A stretch of 64,000 nucleotides of DNA from Litoditis marina (GCA_964036275.1 CAXIWQ010000159.1:19416-83415); one strand, 5' to 3'. Positions 46,677 through 58,979 are shown, numbered from the stretch's first letter. Notes: generated by a model not told the origin, from the letters alone. Numbers and translations: made by a program.

Positions 46677-46721
46677 GTAGCTGCAAGGCAAAGAGTCGAT
46701 AACCGCGTTAATTCGTATTTT
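46677..46721 (+). repeat. Monomer subunit 3 (45 bp, GTAGCTGCAAG type)
   Basis: Third related subunit. It reads GTAGCTGCAAGGCAAAGAG, then TCGATAACCGCGTTAATTCG and a short T-tract leading into the next monomer. The spacing of the three subunit starts is 41, 44 and 45 bp, which sums to the 130-bp monomer. Confidence 0.75.
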
Positions 46722-47460
46722 GTGGCTGTGCGCCACAGAATAGATAGTCGTATTAGGTTTTTGTAGCTGGGAGCAACAGACTTGATAGCCGTATGAACTT
46801 TTTTCTGTAGCTGCAAGGCAAAGAGGTAATAACCGCGTTAATTTGTCTTTTGTGGCTGTGCGCCTTAGAATAGATTGTCGTATCAGGTTTTTGTAGTCAT
46901 GAGCAACAGACTTGAAAGCCGTATAAACTTTTTTTCTGTAGCTGCAAGGCAAAGAGTCGATAACCACGTTAATTCGTATTTTGTGGCTGTGCGCCACAGA
47001 ATAGATTGTCGTATTAGGTTTTTGTAGCTGGGAGCAACAGATTTGATAGCCGTATAAACTTTTTTCTGTAGCTGCTAGGCAAAGAGTCGATAACCGCGTT
47101 AATTCGTATTTTGTGGCTGTGCGCCACAGAATAGATTGTCGTATTAGGTTTTTGTAGCTGGGAGCAACAGATTTGATAGCCGTATGAAATGTTCTCTGTA
47201 ACTGCAAGGCAAAGAGTCAATAACCGCGTTAATTTGTATTTTGTGGCTGTGCGCCACAGAATATAAAGTCGTATTATGTTTTTGTAGTTGGGAGCAACAG
47301 ACTTGATAGCCGTATGATTTTTTTTGTAGCTGCAAGTCAAAATGTCAATAACCGCGTTAATTCGTTTTTGTGGCTGTGCGCCACAGAATAGATTGTCGTA
47401 TTAGGTTTTTGTAGCTGGGAGCAACAGACTTGATAGCCGTATTAACTTTTTTCTGTAGCT

Positions 47461-48645
47461 GCAAAGCAAACAGTCGATAACCGCGTTAATTCGTATTTTG
47501 TGGCTGTGCGCCACAGAAAAGATAGTCGTATTAGGTTTTTGTAGCTGGGAGCAACATAATTGATAGCCGTATAAACTTTTTTCTGTAGCTGCACGGCAAA
47601 GAGTCAATAACCGCGTTAATTTGTCTTTTGTGGCTGTGCGCCACAGAATATAAAGTCGTATTAGATTTTTGTAGCCATGAGCAACAGACTTGATAGCCGT
47701 ATAAACTTTTTTTTGTAGCTGCAAGGCAAAGAGGTAATAACCGCGTTAATTTGTCTTTTGTGGCTGTGCGCCACAGAATAGATTGTCGTATCAGGTTTTT
47801 GTAGCTGGGAGCAACAGACTTGATAGCCGTATTAACTTTTTTCTGTAGCTGCAAAGCAAACAGTCGATAACCGCGTTAATTCGTATTTTGTGGCTGTGCG
47901 CCACAGAATAGATAGTCGTATTAGGTTTTTGTAGCTGGGAGCAACATACTTGATAGCCGTATAAACTTTTTTCTGTAGCTGCACGGCAAAGAGTCAATAA
48001 CCGCGTTAATTTGTCTTTTGTGGCTGTGCGCCACAGAATATAAAGTCGTATTAGGTTTTTGTAGCCATGAGCAACAGACTTGATAGCCGTATAAACTTTT
48101 TTCTGTAGCTGCAAGGCAAAGAGGTAATAACCGCGTTAATTTGTCTTTTGTGGCTGTGCGCCACAGAATAGATAGTCGTATTAGGTTTTTGTAGCTGGGA
48201 GCAACATACTTGATAGCCGTATAAACTTTTTTCTGTAGCTGCACGGCAAAGAGTCAATAACCGCGTTAATTTGTCTTTTGTGGCTGTGCGCCACAGAATA
48301 TAAAGTCGTATTAGGTTTTTGTAGCCATGAGCAACAGACTTGATAGCCGTATAAACTTTTTTCTGTAGCTGCAAGGCAAAGAGGTAATAACCGCGTTAAT
48401 TTGTCTTTTGTGGCTGTGCGCCACAGAATAGATTGTCGTATCAGGTTTTTGTAGCTGGGAGCAACAGACTTGATAGCCGTATGAACTTTTCTCTGTAGCT
48501 GCAAGCCAGTAAGTCGATAACCGCGATAATTCGTATTTTGTGGCTGTGCGCCACAGAATAGTATTAGGTTTTTGTAGCTGGGAGCAATATACTTGATAGC
48601 CGTATAACCTTTTTCCTGTAGCTGCACGGCAAAGAGTCAATAACC
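47461..48645 (+). repeat. 1805-bp offset duplication, copy 1
   Basis: Recurs at 49267-50450. The offset changes from 1806 to 1805 at a one-base deletion in CATAATGATAGCC (near 49367), where the other copies read CATAATTGATAGCC. Confidence 0.82.
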
Positions 48646-48931
48646 GCGATAATTCGTATTTTGTGGCTGTGCGCCACAGAATAGTATTAGGTTTTTGTAG
48701 CTGGGAGCAACATACTTGATAGCCGTATAACCTTTTTCCTGTAGCTGCACGGCAAAGAGGTAATAACCGCGTTAATTTGTCTTTTGTGGCTGTGCGCCAC
48801 AGAATAGATTGTCGTATTAGGTTTTTGTAGCTGGGAGCAACATACTTGATAGCCGTACAACCTTTTTCCTGTAGCTGCACGGCAAAGAGTCAATAACCGC
48901 GTTAATTTGTCTTTTGTGGCTGTGCGCCACA

Positions 48932-49265
48932 GAATATAAAGTCGAATTAGGTTTTCGTAGCTGGGAGCAACAGACTTGATAGCCGTATGAACTTTTTTCT
49001 GTAGCTGCAAGGCAAAGAGGTAATAACCGCGTTAATTTGTCTTTTGTGGCTGTGCGCCACAGAATATAAAGTCGAATTAGGTTTTCGTAGCTGGGAGCAA
49101 CAGACTTGATAGCCGTATGAACTTTTTTCTGTAGCTGCAAGGCAAAGAGGTAATAACCGCGTTAATTTGTCTTTTGTGGCTGTGCGCCACAGAATATAAA
49201 GTCGAATTAGGTTTTCGTAGCTGGGAGCAACAGACTTGATAGCCGTATGAACTTTTTTCTGTAGC
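48932..49265 (+). repeat. Tandem run of identical 130-bp monomers
   Basis: Three successive monomers with AGAATATAAAGTCGAATTAG and TTTTCGTAGCTGGG look identical. This is a single-monomer amplification and contrasts with multi-monomer units elsewhere. Just upstream (about 48530-48720) a 123-bp shortened monomer is also doubled. Confidence 0.8.
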
Positions 49266-50712
49266 TGCAAAGCAAACAGTCGATAACCGCGTTAATTCGT
49301 ATTTTGTGGCTGTGCGCCACAGAAAAGATAGTCGTATTAGGTTTTTGTAGCTGGGAGCAACATAATGATAGCCGTATAAACTTTTTTCTGTAGCTGCACG
49401 GCAAAGAGTCAATAACCGCGTTAATTTGTCTTTTGTGGCTGTGCGCCACAGAATATAAAGTCGTATTAGATTTTTGTAGCCATGAGCAACAGACTTGATA
49501 GCCGTATAAACTTTTTTTTGTAGCTGCAAGGCAAAGAGGTAATAACCGCGTTAATTTGTCTTTTGTGGCTGTGCGCCACAGAATAGATTGTCGTATCAGG
49601 TTTTTGTAGCTGGGAGCAACAGACTTGATAGCCGTATTAACTTTTTTCTGTAGCTGCAAAGCAAACAGTCGATAACCGCGTTAATTCGTATTTTGTGGCT
49701 GTGCGCCACAGAATAGATAGTCGTATTAGGTTTTTGTAGCTGGGAGCAACATACTTGATAGCCGTATAAACTTTTTTCTGTAGCTGCACGGCAAAGAGTC
49801 AATAACCGCGTTAATTTGTCTTTTGTGGCTGTGCGCCACAGAATATAAAGTCGTATTAGGTTTTTGTAGCCATGAGCAACAGACTTGATAGCCGTATAAA
49901 CTTTTTTCTGTAGCTGCAAGGCAAAGAGGTAATAACCGCGTTAATTTGTCTTTTGTGGCTGTGCGCCACAGAATAGATAGTCGTATTAGGTTTTTGTAGC
50001 TGGGAGCAACATACTTGATAGCCGTATAAACTTTTTTCTGTAGCTGCACGGCAAAGAGTCAATAACCGCGTTAATTTGTCTTTTGTGGCTGTGCGCCACA
50101 GAATATAAAGTCGTATTAGGTTTTTGTAGCCATGAGCAACAGACTTGATAGCCGTATAAACTTTTTTCTGTAGCTGCAAGGCAAAGAGGTAATAACCGCG
50201 TTAATTTGTCTTTTGTGGCTGTGCGCCACAGAATAGATTGTCGTATCAGGTTTTTGTAGCTGGGAGCAACAGACTTGATAGCCGTATGAACTTTTCTCTG
50301 TAGCTGCAAGCCAGTAAGTCGATAACCGCGATAATTCGTATTTTGTGGCTGTGCGCCACAGAATAGTATTAGGTTTTTGTAGCTGGGAGCAACATACTTG
50401 ATAGCCGTATAACCTTTTTCCTGTAGCTGCACGGCAAAGAGTCAATAACCGCGTTAATTTGTCTTTTGTGGCTGTGCGCCACAGAATATAAAGTCGAATT
50501 AGGTTTTCGTAGCTGGGAGCAACAGACTTGATAGCCGTATGAACTTTTTTCTGTAGCTGCAAGGCAAAGAGGTAATAACCGCGTTAATTTGTCTTTTGTG
50601 GCTGTGCGCCACAGAATAGATTGTCGTATCAGGTTTTTGTAACTGGGAGCAACAGACTTGATAGCCGTATGAACTTTTTTCTGTAGCTGCAAGGCAAAGA
50701 GGTAATAACCGC

Positions 50713-52696
50713 GTTAATTTGTCTTTTGTGGCTGTGCGCCACAGAATAGATTGTCGTATCAGGTTTTTGTAGCTGGGAGCAACATACTTGATAGCCGTAT
50801 AAACTTTTTTCTGTAGCTGCAAGCCAACAAGTCGATAACCGCGTTAATTTGTCTTTTGTGGCTGTGCGCCACAGAATAGATTGTCGTATCAAATTTTTGT
50901 AGCTGGAAGCAACAGACTTGATAGCCGTATGAACTTTTCTCTGTAGCTGCAAGCCAACAAGTCGATAACCGCGATAATTCGTATTTTGTGGCTGTGCGCC
51001 ACAGAATAGATTGTCGTATTAGGTTTTTGTAGCTGGGAGCAACAGATTTGATAGCCGTATGGACTGTTCTCTGTAGCTGCAAGGCAAAGAGTCGATAACC
51101 GCGTTAATTCGTATTTTGTGGCTGTGCGCCACAGAATAGATAGTCGTATTAGGTTTTTGTAGCTGGGAGCAACAGACTTGATAGCCGTATGAACTTTTTT
51201 CTGTAGCTGCAAGGCAAAGAGGTAATAACCGCGTTAATTTGTCTTTTGTGGCTGTGCGCCTTAGAATAGATTGTCGTATCAGGTTTTTGTAGTCATGAGC
51301 AACAGACTTGAAAGCCGTATAAACTTTTTTTCTGTAGCTGCAAGGCAAAGAGTCGATAACCACGTTAATTCGTATTTTGTGGCTGTGCGCCACAGAATAG
51401 ATTGTCGTATTAGGTTTTTGTAGCTGGGAGCAACAGATTTGATAGCCGTATAAACTTTTTTCTGTAGCTGCTAGGCAAAGAGTCGATAACCGCGTTAATT
51501 CGTATTTTGTGGCTGTGCGCCACAGAATAGATTGTCGTATTAGGTTTTTGTAGCTGGGAGCAACAGATTTGATAGCCGTATGAAATGTTCTCTGTAACTG
51601 CAAGGCAAAGAGTCAATAACCGCGTTAATTTGTATTTTGTGGCTGTGCGCCACAGAATATAAAGTCGTATTATGTTTTTGTAGTTGGGAGCAACAGACTT
51701 GATAGCCGTATGATTTTTTTTGTAGCTGCAAGTCAAAATGTCAATAACCGCGTTAATTCGTTTTTGTGGCTGTGCGCCACAGAATAGATTGTCGTATTAG
51801 GTTTTTGTAGCTGGGAGCAACAGACTTGATAGCCGTATTAACTTTTTTCTGTAGCTGCAAAGCAAACAGTCGATAACCGCGTTAATTCGTATTTTGTGGC
51901 TGTGCGCCACAGAAAAGATAGTCGTATTAGGTTTTTGTAGCTGGGAGCAACATAATTGATAGCCGTATAAACTTTTTTCTGTAGCTGCACGGCAAAGAGT
52001 CAATAACCGCGTTAATTTGTCTTTTGTGGCTGTGCGCCACAGAATATAAAGTCGTATTAGATTTTTGTAGCCATGAGCAACAGACTTGATAGCCGTATAA
52101 ACTTTTTTTTGTAGCTGCAAGGCAAAGAGGTAATAACCGCGTTAATTTGTCTTTTGTGGCTGTGCGCCACAGAATAGATTGTCGTATCAGGTTTTTGTAG
52201 CTGGGAGCAACAGACTTGATAGCCGTATTAACTTTTTTCTGTAGCTGCAAAGCAAACAGTCGATAACCGCGTTAATTCGTATTTTGTGGCTGTGCGCCAC
52301 AGAATAGATAGTCGTATTAGGTTTTTGTAGCTGGGAGCAACATACTTGATAGCCGTATAAACTTTTTTCTGTAGCTGCACGGCAAAGAGTCAATAACCGC
52401 GTTAATTTGTCTTTTGTGGCTGTGCGCCACAGAATATAAAGTCGTATTAGGTTTTTGTAGCCATGAGCAACAGACTTGATAGCCGTATAAACTTTTTTCT
52501 GTAGCTGCAAGGCAAAGAGGTAATAACCGCGTTAATTTGTCTTTTGTGGCTGTGCGCCACAGAATAGATAGTCGTATTAGGTTTTTGTAGCTGGGAGCAA
52601 CATACTTGATAGCCGTATAAACTTTTTTCTGTAGCTGCACGGCAAAGAGTCAATAACCGCGTTAATTTGTCTTTTGTGGCTGTGCGCCACAGAATA
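50713..52696 (+). repeat. 4396-bp offset duplication, copy 2
   Basis: Second copy of 46317-48300, with the same rare changes (GTATCAAATTTTTG, TATGGACTGTTC, GCGCCTTAGAATAG, GTAGTCATGAGC) in order. It ends at the chimeric monomer near 52690. Confidence 0.87.
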
Positions 52697-52704
52697 TAAA
52701 GTCG

Positions 52705-55557
52705 TATCAGGTTTTTGTAGCTGGGAGCAACAGACTTGATAGCCGTATGAACTTTTCTCTGTAGCTGCAAGCCAGTAAGTCGATAACCGCGATAATTCGT
52801 ATTTTGTGGCTGTGCGCCACAGAATAGTATTAGGTTTTTGTAGCTGGGAGCAACATACTTGATAGCCGTATAACCTTTTTCCTGTAGCTGCACGGCAAAG
52901 AGTCAATAACCGCGTTAATTTGTCTTTTGTGGCTGTGCGCCACAGAATATAAAGTCGAATTAGGTTTTCGTAGCTGGGAGCAACAGACTTGATAGCCGTA
53001 TGAACTTTTTTCTGTAGCTGCAAGGCAAAGAGGTAATAACCGCGTTAATTTGTCTTTTGTGGCTGTGCGCCACAGAATAGATTGTCGTATCAGGTTTTTG
53101 TAACTGGGAGCAACAGACTTGATAGCCGTATAAACTTTTTTCTGTAGCTGCAAGGCAAAGAGGTAATAACCGCGTTAATTTGTCTTTTGTGGCTGTGCGC
53201 CACAGAATATAAAGTCGTATTAGGTTTTTGTAGCCATGAGCAACAGACTTGATAGCCGTATAAACTTTTTTCTGTAGCTGCAAGGCAAAGAGGTAATAAC
53301 CGCGTTAATTTGTCTTTTGTGGCTGTGCGCCACAGAATAGATTGTCGTATCAGGTTTTTGTAGCTGGGAGCAACAGACTTGATAGCCGTATGAACTTTTC
53401 TCTGTAGCTGCAAGCCAACAAGTCGATAACCGCGATAATTCGTATTTTGTGGCTGTGCGCCACAGAGTAGATTGTCGTATTAGGTTTTTGTAGCTGGGAG
53501 CAACAGATTTGATAGCCGTATGGACTGTTCTCTGTAGCTGCAAGGCAAAGAGTCGATAACCGCGTTAATTCGTATTTTGTGGCTGTGCGCCACAGAATAG
53601 TATTAGGTTTTTGTAGCTGGGAGCAACATACTTGATAGCCGTATAACCTTTTTCCTGTAGCTGCACGGCAAAGAGTCAATAACCGCGTTAATTTGTCTTT
53701 TGTGGCTGTACGCCACAGAATATAAAGTCGAATTAGGTTTTCGTAGCTGGGAGCAACAGACTTGATAGCCGTATGAACTTTTTTCTGTAGCTGCAAGGCA
53801 AAGAGGTAATAACCGCGTTAATTTGTCTTTTGTGGCTGTGCGCCACAGAATAGATTGTCGTATCAGGTTTTTGTAGCTGGGAGCAACATACTTGATAGCC
53901 GTATGAACTTTTCTCTGTAGCTGCAAGCCAACAAGTCGATAACCGCGTAAATTCGTAATTTGTGGCTGTGCGCCACTGAATAGATTGTCGTATTAGGTTT
54001 TTGTAGCTGGGAGCAACAGACTTGATAGCCGTATAAACTTTTTTCTGTAGCTGCTAGGCAAAGAGTCGATAACCGCGTTAATTCGTATTTTGTGGCTGTG
54101 CGCCACAGAATAGATTGTCGTATTAGGTTTTTGTAGCTGGGAGCAACAGATTTGATAGCCGTATGGAATGTTCTCTGTAACTGCAAGGCAAAGAGTCAAT
54201 AACCGCGTTAGTTTGTATTTTGTGGCTGTGCGCCACAGAATATAAAGTCGTATTATGTTTTTCTAGTTGGGAGCAACAGACTTGATAGCCGTATGATTTT
54301 TTTTGTAGCTGCAAGTCAAAATGTCAATAACCGCGTTAATTCGTTTTTGTGGCTGTGCGCCACAGAATATAAAGTCGTATTAGGTTTTTGTAGCTGGGAG
54401 CAACAGACTTGATAGCCGTATAAACTTTTTTCTGTAGCTGCAAGGCAAAGAGTCGATAACCGCGTAAATTCGTATTTTGTGGCTGTGCGCCACAGAATAG
54501 ATTGTCGTATTAGGTTTTTGTAGCTGGGAGCAACAGATTTGATAGCCGTATGAAATGTTCTCTGTAACTGCAAGGCAAAGAGTCAATAACCGCGTTAATT
54601 TGTATTTTGTGGCTGTGCGCCACCGAATATAAAGTCGTATTATGTTTTTGTAGTTGGGAGCAACAGACTTGATAGCCGTATGATTTTTTTTGTAGCTGCA
54701 AGTCAAAATGTCAATAACCGCGTTAATTCGTTTTTGTGGCTGTGCGCCACAGAATAGATTGTCGTATTAGGTTTTTGTAGCTGGGAGCAACAGACTTGAT
54801 AGCCGTATTAACTTTTTTCTGTAGCTGCAAAGCAAACAGTCGATAACCGCGTTAATTCGTATTTTGTGGCTGTGCGCCACAGAATAGATAGTCGTATTAG
54901 GTTTTTGTAGCTGGGAGCAACATACTTGATAGCCGTATAAACTTTTTTCTGTAGCTGCACGGCAAAGAGTCAATAACCGCGTTAATTTGTCTTTTGTGGC
55001 TGTGCGCCACAGAATAGATTGTCGTATCAGGTTTTTGTAGCTGGGAGCAACATACTTGATAGCCGTATAAACTTTTTTCTGTAGCTGCAAGCCAACAAGT
55101 CGATAACCGCGTTAATTTGTCTTTTGTGGCTGTGCGCCACAGAATAGATTGTCGTATCAAATTTTTGTAGCTGGAAGCAACAGACTTGATAGCCGTATGA
55201 ACTTTTCTCTGTAGCTGCAAGCCAACAAGTCGATAACCGCGATAATTCGTATTTTGTGGCTGTGCGCCACAGAATAGATTGTCGTATTAGGTTTTTGTAG
55301 CTGGGAGCAACAGATTTGATAGCCGTATGGACTGTTCTCTGTAGCTGCAAGGCAAAGAGTCGATAACCGCGTTAATTCGTATTTTGTGGCTGTGCGCCAC
55401 AGAATAGATAGTCGTATTAGGTTTTTGTAGCTGGGAGCAACAGACTTGATAGCCGTATGAACTTTTTTCTGTAGCTGCAAGGCAAAGAGGTAATAACCGC
55501 GTTAATTTGTCTTTTGTGGCTGTGCGCCTTAGAATAGATTGTCGTATCAGGTTTTTG
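52705..55557 (+). repeat. Long duplication without the MITE (partner 43670-46893)
   Basis: MITE-free copy. Its left end is a chimeric monomer near 52690 in which AGAATATAAAGTCG is joined to TATCAGG, replacing one whole monomer present at the equivalent point elsewhere. This is the footprint of an unequal exchange. Confidence 0.85.
54491..54506 (+). other. Paralogous empty site of the MITE
   Basis: CACAGAATAGATTGTC is uninterrupted. The TA at 54498-54499 is the counterpart of the duplicated TA around the MITE. Flanks match on both sides (GTAAATTCGTATTTTG before; GATTTGATAGCCGTATGAAA and, later, CACCGAATATAAAGTCG after). Confidence 0.9.
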
Positions 55558-57478
55558 TAGCTGGGAGCAACAGACTTGATAGCCGTATGAACTTTTTTCT
55601 GTAGCTGCAAGGCAAAGAGGTAATAACCGCGTTAATTTGTCTTTTGTGGCTGTGCGCCACAGGATATAAAGTCGTATTAGGTTTTTGTAGCTGGGAGCAA
55701 CAGACTTGATAGCCGTATGAACTTTTTTCTGTAGCTGCAAGGCAAAGAGGTAATAGCCGCGTTAATTTGTCTTTTGTGGCTGTGCGCCTTAAAATAGATT
55801 GTCGTATCAGGTTTTTGTAGCTGGGAGCAACAGACTTGATAGCCGTATGAACTTTTTTCTGTAGCTGCAAGGCAAAGAGGTAATAACCGCGTTAATTTGT
55901 CTTTTGTGGCTGTGCGCCACAGAATATAAAGTCGTATTAGGTTTTTGTAGCTGGGAGCAACATACTTGATAGCCGTATAAATTTTTTTCTGTAGCTGCAC
56001 GGCAAAGAGTCAATAACCGCGTTAATTTGTCTTTTGTGGCTGTGCGCCACAGAATAGATTGTCGTATCAGGTTTTTGTAGCTGGGAGCAACATACTTGAT
56101 AGCCGTATAAACTTTTTTCTGTAGCTGCAAGGCAAAGAGGTAATAACCGCGTTAATTTGTCTTTTGTGGCTGTGAGCCACAGAATAGATTGTCGTATCAG
56201 GTTTTTGTAGCTGGGAGCAACAGACTTGATAGCCGTATGAACTTTTCTCTGTAGCTGCAAGCCAACAAGTCGATAACCGCGATAATTCGTATTTTGTGGC
56301 TGTGCGCCACAGAATAGATTGTCGTATTAGGTTTTTGTAGCTGGGAGCAACAGATTTGATAGCCGTATGGACTGTTCTCTGTAGCTGCAAGGCAAAGAGT
56401 CGATAACCGCGTTAATTCGTATTTTGTGGCTGTGCGCCACAGAATAGATAGTCGTATTAGGTTTTTATAGCTGGGAGCAACAGACTTGATAGCCGTATGA
56501 ACTTTTTTCTGTAGCTGCAAGGCAAAGAGGTAATAACCGCGTTAATTTGTCTTTTGTGGCTGTGCGCCGCAGGATATAAAGTCGTATTAGGTTTTTGTAG
56601 CTGGGAGCAACAGACTTGATAGCCGTATGAACTTTTTTCTGTAGCTGCAAGGCAAAGAGGTAATAGCCGCGTTAATTTGTCTTTTGTGGCTGTGCGCCTT
56701 AGAATGGATTGTCGTATCAGGTTTTTGTAGCTGGGAGCAACAGACTTGATAGCCGTATGAACTTTTTTCTGTAGCTGCAAGGCAAAGAGGTAATAACCGC
56801 GTTAATTTGTCTTTTGTGGCTGTGCGCCACAGAATATAAAGTCGTATTAGGTTTTTGTAGCTGGGAGCAACATACTTGATAGCCGTATAAACTTTTTTCT
56901 GTAGCTGCACGGCAAAGAGTCAATAACCGCGTCAATTTGTCTTTTGTGGCTGTGCGTCACAGAATGGATTGTCGTATCAGGTTTTTGTAGCTGGGAGCAA
57001 CATACTTGATAGCCGTATAAACTTTTTTCTGTAGCTGCAAGGCAAAGAGGTAATAACCGCGTTAATTTGTCTTTTGTGGCTGTGCGCCACAGAATAGATT
57101 GTCGTATCAGGTTTTTGTAGCTGGGAGCAACAGACTTGATAGCCGTATGAACTTTTCTCTGTAGCTGCAAGCCAACAAGTCGATAACCGCGATAATTCGT
57201 ATTTTGTGGCTGTGCGCCACAGAATAGATTGTCGTATTAGGTTTTTGTAGCTGGGAGCAACAGATTTGATAGCCGTATGGACTGTTCCCTGTAGCTGCAA
57301 GGCAAAGAGTCGATAACCGCGTTAATTCGTATTTTGTGGCTGTGCGCCACAGAATAGATAGTCGTATTAGGTTTTTGTAGCTGGGAGCAACAGACTTGAT
57401 AGCCGTATGAACTTTCTTCTGTAGCTGCAAGGCAAAGAGGTAATAACCGCGTTAATTTGTCTTTTGTGGCTGTGCGCC
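55551..57478 (+). repeat. 910-bp higher-order repeat (7-mer), two copies plus part
   Basis: 55551-56460 matches 56461-57370, with a partial third copy to about 57478, at a constant offset of 910 bp (7 x 130). Inside, dimers alternate between GCGCCTTAGAATAG and GCGCCACAGGATATAAAG monomers. Differences between copies include GCGCCGCAGG (near 56570), AGAATGGATTG (near 56704) and CTGTTCCCTG (near 57290). Confidence 0.87.
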
Positions 57479-57909
57479 TTAGAATAGATTGTCGTATCAG
57501 GTTTTTGTAGCTGGGAGCAACAGACTTGATAGCCGTATGAACTTTTTTCTGTAGCTGCAAGGCAAAGAGGTAATAACCGCGTTAATTTGTCTTTTGTGGC
57601 TGTGCGCCACAGGATATAAAGTCGTATTAGGTTTTTGTAGCTGGGAGCAACAGACTTGATAGCCGTATGAACTTTTTTCTGTAGCTGCAAGGCAAAGAGG
57701 TAATAACCGCGTTAATTTGTCTTTTGTGGCTGTGCGCCTTAGAATAGATTGTCGTATCAGGTTTTTGTAGCTGGGAGCAACAGACTTGATAGCCGTATGA
57801 ACTTTTTTTCTGTAGCTGCAAGGCAAAGAGGTAATCACCGCGTTAATTTGTCTTTTGTGCCTGTGCGCCACAGAATATATAGTCGTATTAGGTTTTTGTA
57901 GCTGGGAGC
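56630..57909 (+). repeat. 6.1-kb offset duplication, copy 1
   Basis: Matches about 62725 to the window end (64000) at an offset near 6091 bp. Rare shared markers are GCGTCACAGAATGG, CCGCGTCAATTTG, GTAATCACCGCG, TTTTGTGCCTGTGCG and AACTTTCTTCTG. The duplication runs off the window. Confidence 0.87.
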
Positions 57910-57999
57910 AACAGACTTGATATCCGTATGATTTTTTTTGTAGCTGCAAGTCAAAATGTCAATAACCGCGTTAATTCGTTTTAGTGGCTGTGCGCCACA

Positions 58000-58900
58000 G
58001 AATAGATTGTCGTATTAGGTTTTTGTAGCTGGGAGCAACAGATTTGATAGCCGTATGAAATGTTCTCTGTAACTGCAAGGCAAAGAGTCAATAACCGCGT
58101 TAATTTGTATTTTGTGGCTGTGCGCCACAGAATATAAAGTCGTAATATGTTTTTGTAGTTGGGAGCAACAGACTTGATAGCCGTATGATTTTTTTTGTAG
58201 CTGCAAGTCAAAATGTCAATAACCGCGTTTATTCGTCTTTTGTGGCTGTGCGCCACAGAATATATAGTCGTATTAGGTTTTTGTAGCTGGGAGCAACAGA
58301 CTTGATAGCCGTATGAAATGTTCTCTGTAACTGCAAGGCAAAGAGTCAATAACCGCGTTAATTTGTATTTTGTGGCTGTGCGCCACAGAATAGATTGTCG
58401 TATTAGGTTTTTGTAGCTGGGAGCAACAGACCTAATAGCCGTATAAACTTTGTTTCTGTAGCTGCAAGGCAAAGAGTCAATAACCGCGTTTATTCGTCTT
58501 TTGTGGCTGTGCGCCACAGAATATATAGTCGTATTAGGTTTTTGTAGCTGGGAGCAACAGACTTGATAGCCGTATGAACTTATCTCTGTAACTGCAAGCC
58601 AACAAGTCGATAACCGCGATAATTCGTATTTTGTGGCTGTGCGCCACAGAATAGATTGTCGTATTAGGTTTTTGTAGCTGGGAGCAACATATTTGATAGC
58701 CGTATGAACTGTTCTCTGTAGCTGCAAGGCAAAGAATCGATAACCGCGTTTATTCGTATTTTGTGGCTGTGCGCCACAGAATAGATTGTCGTATTAGGTT
58801 TTTGTAGCTGGGAGCAACATATTTGATAACCGTATGAACTGTTCTCTGTACCTGCAAGGCAAAGAGTCGATAACCGCGTTAATTCGTATTTTGTGGCTGT
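58000..58900 (+). repeat. Paralogue of the flanks of the 26.45-27.51 kb insertion
   Basis: The left part carries the rare AAAGTCGTAATATG monomer and GTCAAAATGTCAAT, as at 26372-26454. The right part carries AACTTTGTTTCTG and AACTTATCTCTGTAACTGC, then CCGCGTTTATTCG, as at 27640-27960. Between the two equivalent points this locus has about one extra monomer and no insertion. Confidence 0.75.
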
Positions 58901-58979
58901 GCGCCACAGAATAGATTGTCTTATCAGGTTTTTGTAGCTGGGAACAACAGACTCGATAGCCGTATTAACTTTTTTCTGT

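Larger units (their letters stand above)
46592..46721 (+). repeat. Representative 130-bp satellite monomer
   Basis: This clean copy is given as a reference. It begins at GTGGCTGTGCG and the next monomer begins exactly 130 bp later at 46722. It contains about seven CpG sites, three T-tracts and one short perfect inverted repeat (46591-46607). The length is not a multiple of three, so any reading frame shifts at every monomer. This argues against a coding role. Confidence 0.95.
43670..46893 (+). repeat. Long duplication carrying the MITE (partner 52705-55557)
   Basis: Left of the MITE the offset to the partner is 9035 bp; right of it the offset is 8664 bp. The 371-bp difference is the 370-bp MITE plus one base of satellite indel near 45225 (TGTTTTGTAG against TGTTTTTCTAG). 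Shared markers include GTAACTGGGAGC, GGCTGTACGCC, CACAGAGTAGATTG, CACTGAATAG and CACCGAATATAAAG. Confidence 0.88.
46317..48300 (+). repeat. 4396-bp offset duplication, copy 1
   Basis: Matches 50713-52696 at a constant offset of 4396 bp. It begins at the monomer with GTCGTATCAGG then CATACTTG. It includes copy 2 of the large block first seen at 42120. Confidence 0.87.

Noticed and set aside
46700..46716. CENP-B-box-like sequence around ACCGCGTTAATTCGT
   Set aside because: It has CCG and TTCG-like parts, but the spacing and the essential bases do not fit the minimal CENP-B box as I know it. A centromeric role cannot be claimed from this.
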